Shown: positions 34,414 through 43,919 of the stretch, piece after piece | Numbering within the stretch: position 1 is the stretch's first letter | Layout of the letters: each line of letters begins with the position of its first letter | Notes under the pieces: generated by a model | Database searches by the model: none | Told to the model about the DNA's origin: nothing | What the model saw: the letters and a program-made list of their open reading frames with translations, nothing else | Source: Prorocentrum cordatum | Taxonomy: Eukaryota; Sar; Dinophyceae; Prorocentrales; Prorocentraceae | Length of the DNA stretch: 64,000 bases | Assembly (NCBI GenBank): GCA_963575745.1 | Contig: CAUYUJ010020184.1 | Span: 1 to 64,000 of the forward strand | Direction of reading: 5' to 3' | Position numbers and translations under genes: made by a program

Positions 34414-34461
34414 CGTTTGCGGCGCCTCGTCCGAGGCATACGTTTGGCGAGCTGGAACCTG
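34408..34461 (+). other. In-frame TGA between LINE-2 ORF1 and ORF2 (candidate readthrough site)
   Basis: The context is CAG TGA CGT TTG. ORF1 and ORF2 are in the same frame and this is the only stop between them. The endonuclease strand LASWNLNK begins about ten codons later, and the first ATG in the ORF2 frame (34510) would cut that strand off. TGA followed by C is a known leaky context in eukaryotic and plant-virus readthrough. The arrangement is shared with LINE-1 (TAG), although the stop codons differ. Confidence 0.7.
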
Positions 34462-37400
34462 AACAAAGCAGGTGAGGCTCATTTTAAATGTGCTGAGATT
34501 CTCCATCATATGAGGGCATGTGGTGGGCTCTTTGCATGTCAGGAAACTCAATACCTTGTGCATGGTGAATTTGAACGCTTGGGGTGGCGCATCAAAACTA
34601 GTTCGTGTAGCAAGGCAGCTCTCATCTTCGACAGATCTTGGGCGGCTGCCGTCCGCATGTTCTTTACTTGTTTCACGAGGTTCGTTATCGGCGTCTTTGG
34701 GTCAGAGAAGTCACCACTTATTATTGTGTCAGCGTATTTGCCAGACCCTCATGTGGAGGATTGTGTAGAAATAGCTGCGGAGGTCTACGAGCAGATCAGT
34801 CGTGCTCGTAATGTTCTCCGCACTAAGTTTCCTCAGGCCAGCTTTTGTGTTCTGCTCGATGCAAATGTGGAGATTCCGCCTGGATGCAAGTTTACGTATA
34901 ATGGGGAGGAGTATGAGGCTACTGGAGAGGAGGGTACTCGTACGGACAGAAGGTGGGAGAGAGGAGGAGACGGTACACAGCAGATTGAGAGGAGGAGTCG
35001 GAGGAGGAGGCTGAAGGAGCTGCTCTTAGAGTTCATGGAATCACATGGACTGAAGGCCGCCAACACTTTCAGTACTAGGAGGCATACCTGGGAGTCGTGG
35101 GGGGAGAACAAGTTTCTGACTTCGAAGAGGGTCCTGGATTACCTATTGGTCCCTCATCGTTGGGAGTTCTCGGATCTGGAGGTGAAGTGGTGTTTCAAGA
35201 GGGGTGGGAAGAAGCAGTTCAGTAGATTATCCGATCACGCAATCATCACGGCGAGTTTCACTGACCCTGGGAATGTGATTGTTCGTCGCCCTGACCCCCA
35301 GCCTGGTCAGAAGTCTAGGCCGTCCCTGGTCGGATACAAGTGTTCGACTTGGGCTGATGAGCATCAGGCTCGACAAAATGTGGATTTGAATCTAGGCGGT
35401 GCTGCCTTCGCTCGTTCAAGGTGTCCGTCTGTGACCTGTCCACAGTGTCTGCAGAGTACTATGCTGGAGGCGTACTTATCACCGACGGTGGACTACTCCA
35501 CCACGGGTGCGAGAAGACCGAGAGAGCCGTCCAGGCCGGTGCAGCTCACAAGAGCCGAGGAGGAGGTTAAGATGTGTCCGAAGGAGGATGTGGAGAGGTT
35601 GAGGAGGTTAAAGAATGAGGCCAATCGTCTACGCAGAAGTTATCGACGTGATATGATTATGTGCAGATGCCCCCCAACAAAGCGTAAGGTCAGATATACT
35701 ATCAAACATTTAGTGGTGGATGGGAGGGGGACGGAGGACCGTGAGGAGTGGAAGGAGGAGCTCGACAAGTTCGTTCGTTTCAAGGTGTCGTCCGAGGAGG
35801 TACGCAATTCCACCAACAGTATGATGGAGGAGATCAGGATGAGGGCTGTACATGAAGTACGATCCACATCAGTTGTGGGAATTAGTATGGCGCTGCTTCT
35901 CAGAGCACGTGCTCGGCTGAAGACCCAGAGGGCTGCTGGGCCAGACGGGATACCGTGCGAGATTCTCAGGAGCTTGCCTTGGTGTGGTCTCAGAGCGATC
36001 CAGAAGTTGTTCGATAAAATCATCAAGCTCACGATTCCGTATCCTCAGTCGTGGCGTGAGATTCTCGTCTCTTTTATGCCAAACACTCCAGGGATTACTA
36101 AGTTAAAAGACGGTCGTTTGCTGTGTATGCAGAATGCTGTTTCGAGATGGTTCAGTTCCTGTATTGTTCTCCTGGTTGAGGGCCATATTGAAAGAAACGG
36201 AGTGTTTCGTCATATTGGGTTGTATGGTTTCCAGGAACATCGTCGTACACACGAAATCACGGCTAGCATCAAACACATAGGTCAACATGCTGCACAATGG
36301 GGAAAAGGGGAAACGGCACACTTGGCGAAAGCTGATGTCTTCCAGGCGTTCGATCACTGCACGGTGGCCAATGTCAGGCGCGGGTTGGACCATGCGAGTG
36401 TGCCCCTATACCTACCCTTGTGCGAATGTGTAGGCACTGTCTATTATGATGGAATTGAGGTGGTGGAGGTAAGGTGGGACAAATGTATTCGGACGGGAGG
36501 GCCTGAGGGCCCGTTGGCTTTCAACCTTATTGTTGCTGCTATGTGGGGCTCCACGATTCGAGAATGGGACGTACTAGGACTAGGTTATCGTATTGAGTTT
36601 GCGACTGGCTCGACTAGCTGTGTTTCAATCATTAATCACTTCCTTTGGGCGGACAACTGTTATGTACTGGCTCGGAGTCGGGAGGAACTTACGCGCATGT
36701 TATACGGTCTAACTACACAGTTACATGACTATGACATGCAATGGAAAGAGTCCAGTCTATTGTATATGGTGTTCGGGGTTGATCCTCCGCGAGATGCGGA
36801 AGGGGAAATACTACGCACTGCTGATCTTGTTCTCTCGATGGGGTCGGAGGAGTCGGGAGTGTATCGATTTAGAAGGGCGACGGAGATGGAGGTGCTTGGG
36901 GCTCATATTTGTTCTGAACTACATGTGAATGAACATCCAGATTTGGACGCTAGTATTGTCTCTGCTCGCAGGGCTTTCTGGGGGCAGGCGACCTTCTTCC
37001 GCTCCACGGCCATCCCGTTGAAAGATACATATGAGAGGTATGCACGGGGGGTTCAGAGTATTGTACTCTACGCGGCGGAAGGATGTACGGTCGACTCTAG
37101 TTCATTGGGTGCCCTTCATATCTTTGAGGGTAAGTGCCTGGCTGTAATGTCTCGTTGTATACGGAGGGAAGGGGAAAGTTATCAGGAATGGAATACGAGG
37201 AGGTATGAACGTGCGAGACAAACAAATCATGCTGCACACTATGCGGGTATTGTACAGAAGTTTCTCAGAGTGCACTGGATGTGGGCAATCGACATTCATG
37301 TTTTTGCCCATAGGTTGATCACAGATCGGGAGGCGCTGGAGGCAAACTCGACAAGAGCTTGGAGAGATTCTCGTTTCTCGTGCCTGGCGTTTGGCCGACT

Positions 37401-38355
37401 GTGGGATAGAATGAGGACAGATTCAAGCGAGGCTCTCAGATATTGGGGGAATTGGAAGGAGGCCAGCTCAATGAAACGACATCGGGGGGGACAGGAGAGT
37501 GTAGGACTTCGTCCGTGGTACTATTCATTGGAATCGTTTTATGGTTTATCCTGGTGGGAGTTCTTTGCTGGAAGTTTTGAACATTTCATGGATTTCGCTG
37601 CAAATGTTTGTTCTAGTACTATGTTGAATTTTTTCCAAAAGAAGTGCAAAGGTTTGGCGTCCTCAGGGGTGCCTGTGTTCTTGAACTTGGATGAGGATGG
37701 AGGGGTTCATATTGGTCAGGATCGGGAGGATACACCAGCATATAGGGATCGTCTCAGCAAACGTATTGCGTTGCATAACATGCGTTGTACACAGTGGGAC
37801 CTCGATACGGATGGGATGCCACTGGATATCCAGGGGGACTCACTGCTTGTGATTAACTGGCTCTGCGGGAAATGGAAAGTATTAGCTCAGGTATATCAGA
37901 AAAGGGTGGATACTCTGATTAATAAGTTGGACGAGATGCAGGAAACATACTCGGTGAGGCCTCCAGAGGCTGGCCGTGACTTCTTCTCTCATTCTTTTCG
38001 GGCATGGAACCAGAGATCTGACGTACTGACCCATCAGGCCCGTCAGGGCCACGTGTACGCCGATTTCGTTTACCTCAGCGATTTTGAATCTCAGTGTTAT
38101 ACTCCTTGCCTTATCAAAGCCGGCTTTGATGGGGGCGTTTGTAGCAGCGGAAGTGCCTGTGGTGTGTGGATACAGATTGGTCTGCGAAACAAATATATCT
38201 TCTCGCGGACCGACATCATTTTCAAGGATGTGTATCTTGCGGCTTGGTGTCTGCCACCAAGCGCCACTGTTGCAGATACGGAACTATCAGCGGCGGAGCG
38301 CATATGCGATGTGCTCCCACAGGTAGTGCAGACCTTCTTTGATCATTCGCAGTGA
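34414..38355 (+). CDS. LINE-2 ORF2: APE endonuclease, reverse transcriptase, circularly permuted RNase H
   Basis: Residues are numbered from the TTG codon at 34417 (1,312 aa). Endonuclease, about 9-280: ASWNLNK, E43 in CQET, D148/N150 in LLDANVE, NTF..RRHTW, D241 in VLDYL, D273-H274 in LSDHA; this domain nicks the target. Reverse transcriptase: AAGPDG near 506, motif A ADVFQAFD (D640, D646), motif B GGPEGP (694-699), motif C LWADN (D746, N747 in place of the usual second Asp). A long thumb and linker region follows. RNase H-like domain at the C terminus: GDSLLVINWLCGKW (D1141), HSFRAWNQRSD (H1192, D1202), then AGFDGGVCSSGSACGVWIQIG (D1238) and ADTELSAAERI (E1289). In ordinary RNase H the last two come first. 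The 10-residue His-Asp gap equals that of E. coli RNase HI. Translation probably needs readthrough of the TGA at 34411. Confidence 0.9.
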   Translation, partial: RLRRLVRGIRLASWNLNKAGEAHFKCAEILHHMRACGGLFACQETQYLVHGEFERLGWRIKTSSCSKAALIFDRSWAAAVRMFFTCFTRFVIGVFGSEKSPLIIVSAYLPDPHVEDCVEIAAEVYEQISRARNVLRTKFPQASFCVLLDANVEIPPGCKFTYNGEEYEATGEEGTRTDRRWERGGDGTQQIERRSRRRRLKELLLEFMESHGLKAANTFSTRRHTWESWGENKFLTSKRVLDYLLVPHRWEFSDLEVKWCFKRGGKKQFSRLSDHAIITASFTDPGNVIVRRPDPQPGQKSRPSLVGYKCSTWADEHQARQNVDLNLGGAAFARSRCPSVTCPQCLQSTMLEAYLSPTVDYSTTGARRPREPSRPVQLTRAEEEVKMCPKEDVERLRRLKNEANRLRRSYRRDMIMCRCPPTKRKVRYTIKHLVVDGRGTEDREEWKEELDKFVRFKVSSEEVRNSTNSMMEEIRMRAVHEVRSTSVVGISMALLLRARARLKTQRAAGPDGIPCEILRSLPWCGLRAIQKLFDKIIKLTIPYPQSWREILVSFMPNTPGITKLKDGRLLCMQNAVSRWFSSCIVLLVEGHIERNGVFRHIGLYGFQEHRRTHEITASIKHIGQHAAQWGKGETAHLAKADVFQAFDHCTVANVRRGLDHASVPLYLPLCECVGTVYYDGIEVVEVRWDKCIRTGGPEGPLAFNLIVAAMWGSTIREWDVLGLGYRIEFATGSTSCVSIINHFLWADNCYVLARSREELTRMLYGLTTQLHDYDMQWKESSLLYMVFGVDPPRDAEGEILRTADLVLSMGSEESGVYRFRRATEMEVLGAHICSELHVNEHPDLDASIVSARRAFWGQATFFRSTAIPLKDTYERYARGVQSIVLYAAEGCTVDSSSLGALHIFEGKCLAVMSRCIRREGESYQEWNTRRYERARQTNHAAHYAGIVQKFLRVHWMWAIDIHVFAHRLITDREALEANSTRAWRDSRFSCLAFGRLWDRMRTDSSEALRYWGNWKEASSMKRHRGGQESVGLRPWYYSLESFYGLSWWEFFAGSFEHFMDFAANVCSSTMLNFFQKKCKGLASSGVPVFLNLDEDGGVHIGQDREDTPAYRDRLSKRIALHNMRCTQWDLDTDGMPLDIQGDSLLVINWLCGKWKVLAQVYQKRVDTLINKLDEMQETYSVRPPEAGRDFFSHSFRAWNQRSDVLTHQARQGHVYADFVYLSDFESQCYTPCLIKAGFDGGVCSSGSACGVWIQIGLRNKYIFSRTDIIFKDVYLAAWCLPPSATVADTELSAAERICDVLPQVVQTFFDHSQ

Positions 38356-38617
38356 TAAGTCACACATTGTTTCTTCTTTATCTGTGTTCTTGTTTATTCC
38401 AACAGCTTCGCTGTTCACTGACTCATTCGTTTGTCTTTGTGTGCTTTGCGTTTGATTGTGTCATTGCGGCATGTGATTCTCTTTATTCCTTCAGCTTCGC
38501 TGTGTGGTATAAGAGCTGACTGCTTGCGCGATAAATGAGAGGCTCTGTTTCGCCTGATACTTTGTTGGACCTGGCCTTAGTGGCCAAGACGGTCCCAGCA
38601 AATACGCAAAAAAAAAA
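38356..38617 (+). other. LINE-2 3' UTR with repeated stem-loops and A10 tail
   Basis: The text ttattcc-NN-cagcttcgctgt occurs twice (38394-38414 and 38483-38503); CAGC/GCTG forms a small stem. Near the end GGACC (38567) pairs with GGTCC (38595), enclosing TGGCC/GGCCA with a TTAGT loop. This bipartite stem lies 12 nt before the A10 tail. A terminal stem before the tail is also seen in LINE-1 and LINE-3, and is the probable start site for target-primed reverse transcription. Confidence 0.65.
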
Positions 38618-39100
38618 GACGAGGTTGACGGTTTACCGCCGGTTCCAGTTTGAAAGATATTTGACCATTGATTTTGAATGAGCAGATTTTTACGCCTAGC
38701 ATTGCAATATGTAATTTGTTCCTGGAGCAGATCAGCTCTCTAGAGCGAGTTTTACTATCGAAAAATTAGGAGGAACCGACATCAAGTTGAGAACGAAAAA
38801 CGAAAATTCGATTTTTTTCTAGAAATGCTCCAATAATCTGTCTGCTTTCGATGAAAGCACTCTTACGCGTGCGAGTTTCCGGGCGGTGACCAGGTTGACG
38901 TTTCACCGCCGGCGCCAGTTCTCTGATCTCCGGGTTTTGGACGCTGCCAAGTTCTGCGCGCTTGAGAATTCGCGAACTCAGCGCAAAAACTCTCCAAATA
39001 CATGTTCTGCGTCTACAAGGTCTTTCAACAGCAATATTGCAGCTACAGACCTGACAACGAGGCAGACGCCTCATGCCCCACTACACGTCAGAAAATAATG
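38618..39100 (+). repeat. Right half of split H, then a forward B module
   Basis: GACGAGGTT (target duplication copy) and gacggtttaccgccggttcc complete the H element interrupted by LINE-2. 38650-38876 is a B module (gaaagatatttgaccattg, tactatcgaaaaattagg, ctagaaatgctcc), ending in a decayed H at 38877-38921. 38922-39100 contains ctccgggttttggacgctgcc and unclassified sequence. Confidence 0.75.
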
Positions 39101-39540
39101 TTTCTCAGCGAATTTTGAAAATCTCTCGTAATCTCCGGAAAACCGACCCCAGATTGACACACTCTACACCAGGGCCAGATCGGTCAACTCGACCCCCCGC
39201 CGGAACTGGTGAACCGTCAACCATCTTACCGCGGAAACCCTCGTAGAGGTGCGATACATACCAGTTCTCATAATCTCTCACAATGCTGGCGCTGGCGGTG
39301 AACCGTCAACCTGGTCACCGCCGGAACCTCGTAGAGTTCTGTGCATAAAAAGTGCTGAGAATCGAAGCAGACAGCTTCTCGGAGCATTTCTAGAAAAACG
39401 TCACATTTGCGTTTTTCGATGTCAATCTGATGTCGGTTCCCGCTAATTTTTCCCAACCATCCTGTGGTGTTCAGTCCTCGTTTTGCAGAAACGGTCCCCG
39501 CATTCCTTCTCCTTGTCCTCCTCCTTCTCCTCGCCCTCCT
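39101..39540 (-). repeat. Inverted B-module fragments: orientation switch of the array
   Basis: From about 39.1 kb the modules read on the minus strand: two inverted H copies (39184-39246 and 39287-39337) and inverted B text (gaagcagacagcttctcgga, gcatttctagaaaaacg). This is the boundary between the plus-oriented array and the mainly minus-oriented array. Confidence 0.7.
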
Positions 39541-40655
39541 CCCTCCTGCGTTCGCATGCCTCCCCACCACCAATTTCGGCACACCCCTCACACGTTTCGT
39601 GGCCCCATAGGGAGCTCCACCGAAGGCCCCAGTGGCTGCGTTCGCATGCCTCCCCACCACCCATTTCGGAACACCCCTCACACGTTTCGTGGCCCCACAG
39701 GGAGCTCCACCGAAGGCCCCAGTGGCTGCGTTCGCATGCCTCCCCACCACCCATTTCGGCACACCCCTCACACGTTTCGTGGCCCCATAGGGAGCTCCAC
39801 CGAAGGCCCCAGTGGCTGCGTTCGCATGCCTCCCCACCACCCATTTCGGCACACCCCTCACACGTTTCGTGGCCCCATAGGGAGCTCCACCGAAGGCCCC
39901 AGTGGCTGCGTTCGCATGCCTCCCCACCACCCATTTCGGCACACCCCTCACACGTTTCGTGGCCCCATAGGGAGCTCCACCGAAGGCCCCAGTGGCTGCG
40001 TCCGCATGCCTCCCCACCACCCATTTCGGCACACCCCTCACACGTTTCGTGGCCCCATAGGGAGCTCCACCGAAGGCCCCAGTGGCTGCGTCCGCATGCC
40101 TCCCCACCACCCATTTCGGCACACCCCTCACACGTTTCGTGGCCCCATAGGGAGCTCCACCGAAGGCCCCAGTGGCTGCGTTCGCATGCCTCCCCACCAC
40201 CCATTTCGGCACACCCCTCACACGTTTCGTGGCCCCATAGGGAGCTCCACCGAAGGCCCCAGTGGCTGCGTTCGCATGCCTCCCCACCACCCATTTCGGC
40301 ACACCCCTCACACGTTTCGTGGCCCCATAGGGAGCTCCACCGAAGGCCCCAGTGGCGGGTTCGCATGCCTCCCCACCACCCATTTCGGCACACCCCTCAC
40401 ACACAAATGCACGGCACACGTTCGTTTCGTGGCCCCATAGGGAGCTCACCGAAGGCCCCAGTGGCTGCGTTCGCATGCCTCCCCACCACCCATTTCGGCA
40501 CACCCCTCACACGTTTCGTGGCCCCACAGGGAGCTCCACCGAAGGCCCCAGTGGCAGGGTCCGCATGCCTCCCCACCACCCATTTCGGAACACCCTTCAC
40601 ACGTTTCGTGGCCCCATAGGGAGCTCCTCCGAAGGCCCCAGTGGCGCGGTGCCTA
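39541..40655. repeat. 90-bp satellite, about 12 copies
   Basis: The period is exactly 90 bp over the core (agtggctgcg at 39631, 39721, 39811). The unit includes gcatgcctccccaccaccca, tttcggcacacccctcac and acgtttcgtggccccatag. Copies in the core differ by one or two bases; the copies at 40350-40650 carry small insertions and more changes. Because 90 is divisible by 3 and the unit lacks stops in several frames, ORFs of 300-400 codons appear on both strands (for example 39430-40440 plus, 39268-40503 minus). I do not regard them as genes. Confidence 0.95.
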
Positions 40656-41135
40656 TGAGAAGAGGGGCTTAGTTTGCGTGCCCCCTCCTTCGACTTATAT
40701 CCGTGCGGTACTCGCAGCTGCATATGGTTGGGTCCTTCGCCAGGCTAATTTGATAGTGAAACTGTTTTTAGAGACCTGATTCTCTCTGGGAGTGACGTTT
40801 AGACACTAATGTTGGGAGTGAGAATCTGGTTCCTCAAAATGAATGGTACAATTTCTTTCAAATCTTAGCAAAACCGACCCAAAGTCACCACGTTGCCCGC
40901 CCGGTCCGGGTTGACCAACTAGCTGCATCCCGCGCCGGAATTCCTCTAGCTCATCGGTGCACAAGAGCTCTACGAGGTGTTCCAAAACCGACCCCAGGTC
41001 ATCACATTGTCCGTCCGGGCCGGGTCGGCCAACTTGAAATCTTTGCAAAGCCGACCCAAAGTTGTCACATTGTCCCTTCTGGTCGGCTCGACCAACTAGC
41101 TTCACCCCGCGACGGAATTCCTGCAGCTCATCGAC
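40656..41135 (-). repeat. Low-copy edge and inverted B fragments
   Basis: 40656-40770 is unassigned. From about 40770 inverted B text appears (gagacctgattctctctggg, gtttagacactaatgttggg, ctcaaaatgaatgg), then repeated fragments of aaaaccgacccaaagtc, caactagctgcatcccgcgc and ggaattcctctagctcatcg. No gene. Confidence 0.65.
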
Positions 41136-42436
41136 TGGGAGCCGGCGGTAAGCCGTCAACCTTGGTTACCGCCGGGAACTAGTAGAGCTTCCTCGTGCAA
41201 TGCGAGCGCGGCAATCTCGCATTGCTCGCGCGAGTTGGCGCGGTCTCATGGAGGAGGACGTGGAGGAGAAGAAGGAGTGAGAGGAAAGCATATCTGGAAC
41301 AAATAGAGTCATACCAGACCGAGTTCCGGCGTCTGGACACTTTGAGCTGGCGCACCTGTTGATCTCCTTCCGATTGATGCGCTGAACAGCGTTAAGCAAA
41401 CCATCATCATCTCGAAAAAAATACCAGAGTACGAATAGTTCTTCCCAGCGCTGAAAGCAGACAGAGTTCAGGCGTCCATATACTTTAAACTGAAACTATT
41501 TTTTTTTCCGATTGCTGCGCCGAACAGCTCTGTAGCTCATCGGCAGCTCGTTTAAAGTCCAGAAAATCATCAACATCTCCAAAAAATAGCAGCGCAGATC
41601 GAGTTCAGGTGTCCAGTAGCGCGCCTGATGATTGCCTTCCGGTTTTTGTGCCGAACAGCTCTGTAGCTCATCTGCAGCTCGAGTTAAGTCAAGAAAATCA
41701 TCACCACATCGAAGAACATAGCAGAGTACGCAAAGCTTTTCAGCCCCAGCGCTGATAGCAGACTGATTTCAGGCGTCGAGATACTTATACCTATCGCGCC
41801 TGATGATTCCCTTCCGATTGCTGAACCGAACAGCTCTGTAGCTCATCTCAGCTCGAGTTAAGTCAAGAAAGCCATTACCATCTCCAAAACATTTGGATAG
41901 TACGAATAGTTTTTCGGCTCTAGTGCTGATAGCAGACCGAGTTCGGGCGTCTAGATACTTCAGACTAGCGAGCCAGATCATTGCTGTGCCGAAGAGCCCT
42001 CTAGCTCATCTGAGGCTCGAGTTAAGTCAAGAAGCAGTGCGAATAATTTCGCGGGCCTAGCTTGAGTAGCAGACCGAGTTCAGTCATCTGGGTACTACAG
42101 ACGAACGCGCCTGACGATTCTAGATCGATTAGGTGTGCATACCAGCTCTGTAGCCATCCTACAGCTCGAGTTTAGTACAGAAAACCGACAGCACTGTCAA
42201 GATGACTCGAAACAGCCGATCCCGCCCGAGTGCTTTTTGGCAGTAATAGGTACCCGACCGAGCTGATATTAAGAGGGCGAGCGGGAATAATATCTAAGAT
42301 CGAATATAATTTTCAACCGAGCAAAAGTCAGCAAAAGGTCCGTCGATATTTTTCGAGCCAACTAGCCCCCCAGCGCGCCGGAATTACTCTTCTAGCTTCG
42401 CCGCTAACGCCTTTAGGGAAGATCTACGAGTCACTT
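41136..42436 (-). repeat. Inverted higher-order satellite unit
   Basis: Read on the minus strand, the unit starts at about 42436 with actcgtagatcttccc (variant head) and gctagttggctcgaaaa, runs through monomers of about 180 bp, and ends in H at 41136-41192. Its monomers belong to a second subfamily, with ggtctgctatcagcgctggg, ctagacgcctgaactcgg and ggagatggtgatggttttct on the minus strand. The CAGGCG/CGCCTG inverted repeat is kept but with a longer loop. Confidence 0.75.
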
Positions 42437-43370
42437 GGTAACGTCCAAAACAGGGATAGCAAAGAGGGGCTCACACAAAGGAACACACGCACTTGGTAGC
42501 GTCCACTTGGTAGCGTCCACTTGCAGGAGAAGAAGGAGCGAGGGAAAAGCATCTCTGGGAAAAAGTAGACATACCAGACCGATCAGGCGTCTGGACACTT
42601 TGAGCTAGCGCGCCTGATTATTTCCTTCCGATTGCTATGCCGAACAGCGCAAAGAAAACCATCACCATCTCCAAAAAATCAGCAGAGTACGAATAGTTTT
42701 TCGGCCCTAGCGCTGACAGCAGACCGAGTTCAGGCGTCTAGATACCTTAAACTAGCGCGCCTGATTATTTCCTTCCGATTGTCGTGCTAAACAGCTCTGT
42801 GGCTCATCCGCAGCTCGAGTTAAGTCAAGAAAACCATCACCATCTCCAAACATTAGCAGAGTACGAATAGTTGTTCAGCCCCAGCGCTGATAGCAGACCG
42901 AGTTCAGGCGTCTAGATACTTTCAACTGGCGCGCCTGATGATTGCCTTCCCATTGCTGTGACGAACAGCTCTGCTCATCTGCAGCTTGAGTTAAATCAAG
43001 AAAAGCATTACCATCTCGAAAAATTAACAGAATTCGGATGGTTCTTCAGCCCCAGCGCTGATAGCAAACTGAGATCAGGCGTCTAGATACTTTCAACTGG
43101 CGCGCCTAATGATTTCCTGCTAATTTATGTGCTGAGCAGCTCTGTAGCTCATCTGCAGCTCGAGTAAAGTCAAGAAAACCGTCACCATCTCAAAAAAATG
43201 TAGCAGAATACGAATAGTTTTTTCAGCACCAGCGCTCATAGCAGACCGAGTTCAGGCGTCTAGATAGTCAGAACTAGCGCGCCTGATGATGTCCTGCCAA
43301 TTGCTGTGCCGAACAGCTCTTTGGCTAATTGCAGCTCGCGGTAAATCAAGAAAACCATCACCATTTCCCA
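42437..43370 (-). repeat. Inverted monomers, second subfamily
   Basis: 42437-42520 holds a short duplicated text cacttggtagcgtccact. 42521-43370 holds about five inverted monomers with accatcaccatctcc, gcgcgcctgatgatt and cttccgattgctgtgccgaa. The series breaks off at 43370, where low-copy sequence begins, and resumes at about 45180. Confidence 0.7.
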
Positions 43371-43919
43371 ACACAAATTACCCTGCGACGTACCCAACCC
43401 ACGTGTACCAAATGGCAAGAGGACTATGCCAACATTAGCAGGAACAACGACAGTGTAGACGCGGCGATTTGCTGTGCAAGCTACATGGAATGCGCATGCG
43501 TTGGACGATTCACAGGACGACGATCGAAAGAACGAGGATTGAGGCCCCAGGATCGAAGAAGAACGGGTACGGGAACGAGGGGTAGGAGAGGGATGGAATG
43601 GAGGGCGGGGGGGGCGAAAGGCCATCGCGGAAGCAGCAGCATGCATGGAGAAGGTGAGGCGGGGAATAGGACGACGATGAAAGTGGCGGGAGGAGACAGA
43701 AGACTGCCGCGTTTTTCAAGTGCGAGCTAAACCCGCAGCGCTGCCTGCGCCATGTCGTCGCAGAGTTCCACATGAGACACTGGCACACAACGATTTGACG
43801 TCAGTCAGTGCCAGACCACTCCATGTCTAGTTCCTCGCACACATACAGTCGATCGCAGATGCGGGATAATCGAAGTAGAATGACGGGTCCAATCTGCGTC
43901 TGCGTAGGACGTCACTAGG
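43371..43919. other. Low-copy sequence, no assignable gene
   Basis: Non-satellite, GC-rich and purine-biased sequence between interrupted monomers. The two overlapping ORFs of about 130 codons on opposite strands (43260-43646 minus, 43329-43730 plus) have no recognisable domain. Together with 43920-45170 it looks like an insertion into a monomer array. Confidence 0.5.

Larger units (their letters stand above)
32740..38617 (+). mobile_element. LINE-2: intact non-LTR retrotransposon in an H element, 9-bp target duplication
   Basis: 5,878 bp with an apparently intact coding capacity: 5' UTR with one short upstream ORF, ORF1, same-frame ORF2 of 1,312 codons, a 262-nt 3' UTR with repeated stem-loops, and an A10 tail (38608-38617). 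GACGAGGTT flanks it on both sides. Open frames, an exact target duplication and a clean tail all suggest a recent insertion. It is related to LINE-1 but divergent, and it sits in the same part of H in the same orientation. Confidence 0.92.

Noticed and set aside
39268-40619. Long ORFs of 316-411 codons on both strands
   Set aside because: By-products of a stop-poor 90-bp tandem repeat; overlapping ORFs in several frames cannot all be real and none has a recognisable domain.
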